A stretch of 39,297 nucleotides of DNA from an uncultured Lachnospiraceae bacterium (GTDB lineage: Bacteria; Bacillota; Clostridia; Lachnospirales; Lachnospiraceae): the NCBI GenBank assembly GCA_910578475.1, contig CAJTRK010000011.1:1-39297 (forward strand). The letters are read 5' to 3'. Under the pieces are notes generated by a model, which saw nothing but the letters and a program-made list of their open reading frames with translations, ran no database searches and was not told where the DNA came from. Each line of letters starts with the position of its first letter. Positions within the stretch are counted from its first letter, which is position 1. Below are positions 33,905-39,297 of this stretch, piece after piece. Both the position numbers and the translations under genes were made by a program.

Positions 33905-35146
33905 TTATTCAAACCTCATCGCCCCCCGGAACGCCACTTTCTTCTGCCCGGACACGATTTTCCCAATCTCATAACATTCGTAGCATCTCGCGACGCTTTC
34001 CATGACTTCCTTCTTTTTCTCCTGAGAAGCAACGATTACAAGCCCAACACCACAGTTAAAAGTAGAAAGCATTTCTTCTTCCTCTATATTTCCCATCCGC
34101 CTGATATAATCAAAGACCGGGAGCGTCCTGATTTGCGAAAGCTCGATTTCCGCACACATTCCGTCCGGTATGATACGGCACAGATTTCCTTCGATGCCGC
34201 CTCCCGTAATGTGCGCCATACCGTGCACTTTATCGTTGATATGTTTGATTACTTTATAGTACGGTGTATGAGGTTTCATAATCTGCTCGATAAACGTTTC
34301 TCCCGCAACTTTATCTAATTTCATCTGCGGCATCCGGTCCATCAGCATTCTGACAAGAGAATAACCGTTTGTATGCAGTCCGTTAGACGCAACGGCAAGC
34401 ACCGCATCACCCTCCCGAATCGCAGAGCCGTCAATCACCGCCTTTTGAGAAATGATACCGGCGATACTGGAAGTCAGAATATAGACACCTTTTTCCACGA
34501 CCTGAGGCTGAACGGAAGTTTCCCCGCCCACCAGCGCACATTCGTTTTCCCGGCAGGCTTCGGAAATTCCCCGAACGAATGATTTAATCGTTTCTTTCTC
34601 CGCGTTTCCGCAGACAATCGTGTCCAGAACCGCCAGCGGTCTTGCGCCCATCACCGCAATGTCATTTACAAGATGGTTAATCATATCATGGCAGATGGAT
34701 TCACAATAGCCGTACTCCATCGCCAGTTTTTGTTTGGAACCGGGTTCTTCGGCTTTTAGCACGAGCGCCGGCTCAGATATTTCGGGGAACCGGATATCGT
34801 ATAAGGAAGCAAAAGGGCCGAATCCGTTCAAAACCCTTACATCTTCCGTTTTCAAATAAACGGCCATTTCTTTTTTCATGGCGTCCGTATAGGAAATATC
34901 CACGCCGGCCTTTCGATAAGAAAAGTTTTCGGCGCTTTTCTCCCGCCCCGCAAGAATCTCATCCACCGTCACATGCAGAAGGCCGGCCAGCTCCACCAAC
35001 ATTTCCACATTGGGAAGCGTCCCGTTTTCCCATTTTGAAACCGCCTGAAAAGACACCTGCAGGCTTTCCGCCACTTCCGCCTGTGTCATACCCGCTTCTT
35101 TTCTTTTTCCCGCTATAAAATCCGCAATCCTTTTATTGTCAAGCAT
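33905..35146 (-). CDS. Fusion of XRE helix-turn-helix to a PurM (AIR synthase) domain
   Basis: Residues 1-66 form an XRE DNA-binding domain (IADFIAGKRKEAGMTQAEVA and VSKWENGTLPN). Residues 78-413 align end to end with phosphoribosylaminoimidazole synthetase (AGVDISYTDA, HLVNDIAVMGARPL, VGGETS, NGLHTNGYSLVR, AHITGGG, FNCGVGL). The substrate/ATP loop GTDGVGTK of PurM is AEEPGSKQ here (132-139), so catalysis is doubtful, while fold and the VND pair remain. No purine genes adjoin. I infer a regulator that uses a PurM fold to sense a purine intermediate or ATP. The start at 35146 has GGGAGG upstream; a TGTCCG/CGGACA palindrome lies 18 bases before it. Confidence 0.9.
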   Translation of the reverse strand: MLDNKRIADFIAGKRKEAGMTQAEVAESLQVSFQAVSKWENGTLPNVEMLVELAGLLHVTVDEILAGREKSAENFSYRKAGVDISYTDAMKKEMAVYLKTEDVRVLNGFGPFASLYDIRFPEISEPALVLKAEEPGSKQKLAMEYGYCESICHDMINHLVNDIAVMGARPLAVLDTIVCGNAEKETIKSFVRGISEACRENECALVGGETSVQPQVVEKGVYILTSSIAGIISQKAVIDGSAIREGDAVLAVASNGLHTNGYSLVRMLMDRMPQMKLDKVAGETFIEQIMKPHTPYYKVIKHINDKVHGMAHITGGGIEGNLCRIIPDGMCAEIELSQIRTLPVFDYIRRMGNIEEEEMLSTFNCGVGLVIVASQEKKKEVMESVARCYECYEIGKIVSGQKKVAFRGAMRFE

Positions 35147-35163
35147 TTGAGCAACCTCCCATC

Positions 35164-35181
35164 TGTCCGCATTTACGGACA
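35164..35181. promoter_or_regulatory. Candidate operator of the XRE-PurM regulator
   Basis: TGTCCG, six bases, CGGACA: a perfect 6+6+6 palindrome located between the likely transcription start and the start codon. A related TGTCGGGACG is at the -35 (35211-35219). The layout suggests autoregulation. Confidence 0.55.
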
Positions 35182-35190
35182 TTTCACCTT

Positions 35191-35219
35191 AGCTTAACAT
35201 CGCCCGTGCGTCCCGACAA
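35191..35219 (-). promoter_or_regulatory. Possible promoter of the XRE-PurM gene
   Basis: TTGTCG, 17 bases, TAAGCT on the minus strand. Both boxes are weak (four and three of six matches), but the spacing and position relative to the palindrome fit. Confidence 0.35.
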
Positions 35220-35250
35220 TAACCGGATTTTTGAAATTCCGCCCCGAACT

Positions 35251-37443
35251 CTACTGCCCGTTGATATCTTCCCAGAAAACAAGCGTTTCAATCGCTCCAT
35301 TTCCTTCCCAGGCAATCTGGCCGAAGTCATAATAGAAGACAATGCCCTGTTCTGTCAGGTAAAAACCCGAATGCCATACGCCGTCCTGACAGGCCTGATA
35401 TGCGAGGTAAGAGTTATACCAGCATTCCCCCGCCGTTTCTTCCTCCGCTGAGCCCACAGGAAATTTACAAAATCCCTGTTCTTCCTTAAACGCCCGGTCA
35501 ATCAGCGCAATCCAGTCTTTCTCCTGAAGCTGCGGCGCAATCTGCTGCAATCCAGCTTCTTCTCCCGTATTCACGTCAATTGTATAAGCGTACATTCCCG
35601 GAAAAGCGCTGACGCCGCCCGTAAAGTGTTCTTCCATAAATACAAGACTGCAATATGCTTCATCCAGATATGTTACAGCCCGAAAGTCCATATAATCGTG
35701 CGGATAATTCCCGTATTGATAGTCCTCTTCCACCGTTTCATACTTTACAAGCAACTCGCCGCGTGTCTGCCATGCCTCTGTGATTTCCCGTTCTTTTTCT
35801 TCCAGAAACAGATTGACTTTCTCCGCTCCGTACTTCGTTTCGTCAAGACGGAAATTCCGATAACGATACCGGTAAATGTCCTCGCCGTTTCCATCCTCAT
35901 ACGACGCTTCCGTCTCCGTCAGTTCTCCATATTGTTCTGCCGGATAAGGATTACAGGTCCGCCAGAAATTATCCGTAGCATGCGCTTTCTTCCGGGAATC
36001 ATCCGACGTACTCCATGCCCCCGTTCCCGGTCCATTGCCCGACGCACTCCATGCTCCCGTTCCGGAACCATTGCCCCACGCATTCTTGCTTCCCGTCCCC
36101 GAATTCTCCTCCTCCGGATAATAGTCCGCCGTATATGCCTGCGCCTCTTCCGGAAATTTCTGATATCCCATATAAAGATAACGGACCGGCGTCAGGGAAT
36201 CGTTTTCGGGGCAGAAAACGGAAATACTGTAACCGGTAAAATACTGTTCCTCTGCCGAAGGCGTTCTTTCTTCTCCCGCATGGTTCAAATAGAGGATTCC
36301 TTCCTGACTGTACCATTCGCGGATTCCGTAATATAAAATGCCAAAGCAGGATTCTCCGCTCCACCGGGCGGTTGTTTCCGCAAGCGGCATGACGGAAACC
36401 GCTTCGACGAGCGGCTGCAAATCCTTATCGGCATCGTAAGGCGCTTCCGCCGCTCCATGCAGATAAACCGTTATTTTTCCAGAACTGCCTGACGGATAAG
36501 TGATTAAATAACTGTCAGTAAAATTGCCGTTTTTATCATACCCATACAGCATTGTATCGAATGACTGGATTTCTCCGTCCGGCGCAAAATGCAGATTGAA
36601 GCTGGTCGCCAGGCACAGCTTTTCCGGCAGTTCCACCTTATGACGGACATCTTCCAGAATCCCTTCTATCCCCGATTCATACACATTATCATGTTCCAGC
36701 AGGATGCTTCTTTTATTCCGCAAATCGCTCAGAATCCAGGAGAGCTTTCCCTGATAGGGTATCGCGCTTCTGACTGCCAGAAATCCGCCATACAGTGTGA
36801 TGGCTGCCAACAGCATCCCTGCCGCCGTCTTATAGGTCTTTTGATAAGTGCCGCGTACGGTCGATAATTTCAAATCCAGAAAATGTTTCTCTTCCGAAGG
36901 AATTTCCCGCAAATCAAGCACGAACACTGTCTTATCCCGTAAAAAAATCTGGCAGTAATCCTTTCCCCTGATATGCCACTTGACATCTTTCTCCGCAAAT
37001 ACTTTTTCCGTCCGGCGGCCTGTTTCCGCTCCTGCATCTTTTTCTGTTTCCGTTCTCGTATCTTTTTCTGTTCCGGCGGCCTTCTTTTCTACCGTCTCCG
37101 CCGCAATCAGCATATTCCCGTCTGCCCTTAATGTGCGAAAGACCGCCGGCATTTTACGCCCGTTATAACGGGACCAGAGCCAAAGCCCGTAGCAAAGCAT
37201 ACAAAGCCACCAGAAAAAACAACAGAGAAGAACCTGTGTATTCGGAAAAATTCTGCCGAACCAACACAGGGTATACAAATAATACCATGTTATGCCGTAA
37301 ACAATGACATTGAGCGGCCTTGTCAGCACATGATACGCCGTTTTGACAAAAAGGGAGCCCCGGCTATTTTCTGATGACAATCCCCTTGTATTCCCATGTT
37401 CTTCCCTCGTCTTTCGATTCGTATCTGGCTTTGGCCCCTCCAT
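35251..37443 (-). CDS. Membrane protein with DUF4163/DUF3298-like outer domain
   Basis: The frame encodes about 730 residues. Two membrane helices lie near the N-terminus (starting about LTRPLNVIVYG), followed by a charged cytosolic part (Thr-Glu-Lys-rich) with a short stretch, WHIRGKDYCQIFLRD, reminiscent of YcxB-like domains. A third membrane helix leads to a large outer region. The last 200 residues resemble DUF4163 plus DUF3298 (YTIDVNTGEE, FYLTEQGIVFYYD), as in RsiV and PdaC, which bind lysozyme or cell-wall material. In the middle lies a Gly/Ser/Trp low-complexity repeat. The start is uncertain: ATG 37443 has GGAGGAG but overlaps the upstream gene by 80 bases; TTG 37380 gives a shorter overlap. 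Confidence 0.7.
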   Translation of the reverse strand: MEGPKPDTNRKTREEHGNTRGLSSENSRGSLFVKTAYHVLTRPLNVIVYGITWYYLYTLCWFGRIFPNTQVLLCCFFWWLCMLCYGLWLWSRYNGRKMPAVFRTLRADGNMLIAAETVEKKAAGTEKDTRTETEKDAGAETGRRTEKVFAEKDVKWHIRGKDYCQIFLRDKTVFVLDLREIPSEEKHFLDLKLSTVRGTYQKTYKTAAGMLLAAITLYGGFLAVRSAIPYQGKLSWILSDLRNKRSILLEHDNVYESGIEGILEDVRHKVELPEKLCLATSFNLHFAPDGEIQSFDTMLYGYDKNGNFTDSYLITYPSGSSGKITVYLHGAAEAPYDADKDLQPLVEAVSVMPLAETTARWSGESCFGILYYGIREWYSQEGILYLNHAGEERTPSAEEQYFTGYSISVFCPENDSLTPVRYLYMGYQKFPEEAQAYTADYYPEEENSGTGSKNAWGNGSGTGAWSASGNGPGTGAWSTSDDSRKKAHATDNFWRTCNPYPAEQYGELTETEASYEDGNGEDIYRYRYRNFRLDETKYGAEKVNLFLEEKEREITEAWQTRGELLVKYETVEEDYQYGNYPHDYMDFRAVTYLDEAYCSLVFMEEHFTGGVSAFPGMYAYTIDVNTGEEAGLQQIAPQLQEKDWIALIDRAFKEEQGFCKFPVGSAEEETAGECWYNSYLAYQACQDGVWHSGFYLTEQGIVFYYDFGQIAWEGNGAIETLVFWEDINGQ
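36003..36110. repeat. Tandem repeat coding for a GTGAWS-type low-complexity segment
   Basis: About two and a half imperfect copies of a 39-base unit, each encoding roughly 13 residues around GNG-x-GTGAWS-x-S. It lies in the outer linker of the DUF4163/DUF3298-like protein and is of the kind that changes length by slippage. Confidence 0.6.
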
Positions 37444-39297
37444 ATTCCGAATACTCCTCCATTCCCACATACAGATACAAGATGCCGTCTTTTTCTTCCG
37501 GTGCGTATGCCATACAGTAATATTCCGGCGCTTCGGGAAGATTCTGCCTCTCCCATGTTTGTCCGCCGTCTCCGGTCCGCCAGACTTCCGGCCTCTCCGA
37601 ATCCCGGATTGTCAGAAATCCTACCCGATTGTTGATGAACACCGCACCCGTCGTCAGGGAATGGCCTTCCGTCATCACATTCGGCCCCACGCCTGTCACA
37701 CGCTGCCACGACTTTCCGCCGTCCGTCGTGTGGAACAACAGTGTCGCTTCCTGCCAGACAACACGTTCTCCCGTAAAAATCAGGAAGCCCTCCTGACTGT
37801 TTTCCGGAAAGTCCACATAGATTTTTCTGCCGCCGAAATAGTTCTCCGTCACGACGGATTTCCGAAAGCTCTGGCTTTCTTCCTCATAAAAGACAACAGA
37901 AATGGGAACGGCTCCGCTTCCGCCAAACGCAAAGACAATTTTCTTCTCATCCACCTGATAGCTTCCATCCTGTAACGAAGTCAGCCTGCCGTCCATATCG
38001 TCTCCGCGCCCGTACAGTTCTTCCAACGAAACCGGCACTTCCTGAAATATGCCGTCCGCCCCGCTGACCCGCAGAACGCCTTCTCCCGTATCGACCTGAT
38101 AAGCGTTTTCCGATACCGCTCCGTCAGAAAGAATATGCGCTTCCACATCGTCGATTCCGTATACCAAATCGCACACGGGAACATCCTCAAACAGTTCCTG
38201 TTCGGCATAGGCCCGCAGAACTTCTTCCGTCTCCGCAATCCCTTCCAGTTCAAAAACATAATCCTGAACCATGCGTATTTTGGCCGTCCAGTTAAAATAC
38301 GCATAATACCCGTCTTTTTCCCGCGCAATCTGCGCCCGGTCGAGCAGCTCTTCCGGGAACTTCATCAATTCTTCTTTTTTATATCCGATATAATATCGGA
38401 AAATGACCGCAAAGACCGCTTCCTTCTTGTCTCCCGCCAGAAGACGGCTGGAAACGGATTCCAACAGAGTATACATGGACTCCTCCGGGTTCCATTGCGC
38501 TGCCCATTCCTGGTCCACATAATAAGACAGATACCGTTGAAGCAGCAACGGTACGGCATCCTGGTATCTGTCCGCATCCTTCAGCCGAATCTGCCAGGGC
38601 CCTTTTGCCGCAAAGGGAAGCTCATCATACTCTTTTTCCTCATAAACATCTTCTCTCTGCCACTCCAGAGAATAAGCGTCCGCAGAAAGCGGCTCCAGTT
38701 TTACCATCTCCGCAATCGCTTCCGCAGAAAAACATGCCGGCATTTCGTATCCGTCATAAATGGAATCTAACGCTTTTCCATTCTCATCATAACCGTATTT
38801 TTCCGCCTGCAATCGTTCCTGCTCCGCCAACACCCGGTCATACATCCTCTCACCGACGCGCCAGAGGCAGAAAACCACGTCCATAAGCAGTATAAAGATT
38901 GCCGCAAAAGCAACAAAATCCCACTTTTTCTCTTCCGTCATAATCGCGGAAATTCTAGCCTTCATCATGCGCTTTCCATGATAAAAATATGCCGAATAGG
39001 GCTGCCCCTCCGCCCGCGCCTGTTCCATGCAGTCAAGCAGCGCCGCGCCGTACTCCTTCCGTTCCGCCATATCCCGGCCTTCCACAACCGCCTCATCGCA
39101 TGCCACTTCCACATCCCGGTATCCGGCCGCTTTCAGCAGATATATGAACGGCTGGAACCACAACAGACTCTGCATCAGCAGCAAAAACAGCTTATAGAAT
39201 GTGTCTCTGTGTCTGATATGATAACATTCATGCAGAAAAATAAAATGCAGTACCCGGCTGCCGTATTCTTTTTCCGGCAGAATCAATATCGGCTGCC
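37364..39297 (-). CDS. M56 metallopeptidase sensor with C-terminal Asp-box repeats (5' end missing)
   Basis: The frame is open to the right edge, so the N-terminal membrane helices and any BlaI partner lie outside. The visible part begins QPILILPEKEYG and has HECYH (zinc site) within the first 30 residues, the acidic ligand in EVACDEAVVEG, and one more membrane helix (about 125-150). The outer region has about 490 residues. Its last 150 carry three Asp-box motifs (TTDGGKSW, TGDGGQTW, SKDEGRTW), the hallmark of BNR/sialidase-type beta-propellers. A BlaR1-like sensor with such a domain in place of a beta-lactam-binding domain is unusual; it may sense a glycan or protein. The downstream membrane-protein gene overlaps its end. 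Confidence 0.85.
   Translation of the reverse strand, partial: QPILILPEKEYGSRVLHFIFLHECYHIRHRDTFYKLFLLLMQSLLWFQPFIYLLKAAGYRDVEVACDEAVVEGRDMAERKEYGAALLDCMEQARAEGQPYSAYFYHGKRMMKARISAIMTEEKKWDFVAFAAIFILLMDVVFCLWRVGERMYDRVLAEQERLQAEKYGYDENGKALDSIYDGYEMPACFSAEAIAEMVKLEPLSADAYSLEWQREDVYEEKEYDELPFAAKGPWQIRLKDADRYQDAVPLLLQRYLSYYVDQEWAAQWNPEESMYTLLESVSSRLLAGDKKEAVFAVIFRYYIGYKKEELMKFPEELLDRAQIAREKDGYYAYFNWTAKIRMVQDYVFELEGIAETEEVLRAYAEQELFEDVPVCDLVYGIDDVEAHILSDGAVSENAYQVDTGEGVLRVSGADGIFQEVPVSLEELYGRGDDMDGRLTSLQDGSYQVDEKKIVFAFGGSGAVPISVVFYEEESQSFRKSVVTENYFGGRKIYVDFPENSQEGFLIFTGERVVWQEATLLFHTTDGGKSWQRVTGVGPNVMTEGHSLTTGAVFINNRVGFLTIRDSERPEVWRTGDGGQTWERQNLPEAPEYYCMAYAPEEKDGILYLYVGMEEYSEYGGAKARYESKDEGRTWEYKGIVIRK

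Overview
The window reads as chromosomal DNA of an anaerobic, spore-forming-type Firmicute, most likely a gut Lachnospiraceae/Clostridia member. This is inferred from purine-rich Shine-Dalgarno sequences before nearly every gene, mid-range GC with AT-rich intergenic gaps, and a gene set typical of that group: MutS2, a YhaM-type nuclease, a VanW/YoaR-like protein, a DUF4080 radical SAM protein, type-2 GalT, BlaI/BlaR1-like pairs and RlmD with an Fe-S cluster. No species-level claim is made.

Layout. 1-300 holds an AT-rich leader with two hairpins in front of a gene running off the left edge; it abuts the 3' end of rlmD and looks like the end of a mobile element. 301-4328 (minus) holds rlmD, a yhaM-like nuclease and an HtrA-like membrane protein that has lost its catalytic triad. 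4329-4782 is a divergent gap with a 172-nt giant hairpin (37-bp perfect arms). 4783-9363 (plus) holds mutS2 and a two-component system. 9370-12597 (minus) holds trmL, an aminotransferase with an Lrp regulator, and an AIR-synthase-like protein. 12640-14367 (minus) holds a VanW-family protein behind a 35-residue membrane peptide. 14403-18218 holds a helical-repeat protein and a minus operon of radical SAM protein, nth and a DEDDh exonuclease. 18437-20830 holds an XRE regulator, a Gfo/Idh/MocA oxidoreductase and a HAD phosphatase.

20876-24749 (minus) is a Leloir galactose locus (galT, galK) with an AraC-type regulator upstream. 25274-27529 is a small accessory stretch bounded by tRNA-Gly and tRNA-Phe: a self-regulated TetR gene, an FMN-binding lipoprotein-like gene, and a frameshifted GHKL histidine kinase remnant. 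27703-29693 pairs a FIST sensor with a soluble chemoreceptor-like protein. 29757-39297 (minus) is an envelope-sensing region: an amidase with an Arg-rich cytosolic repeat tail, a BlaI/BlaR1-like pair, an XRE-PurM fusion, a DUF4163/DUF3298-type membrane protein and a second M56 sensor with C-terminal Asp-box repeats.

The strongest candidate for an undescribed system is the XRE-PurM fusion (33905-35146): a DNA-binding domain joined to a whole AIR-synthase fold whose nucleotide loop has diverged, placed behind a palindromic operator and away from any purine genes. It is best read as a transcription factor using a purine-biosynthesis enzyme as its sensor. Starts, operators and promoters were judged by eye; no search or structure prediction was run.
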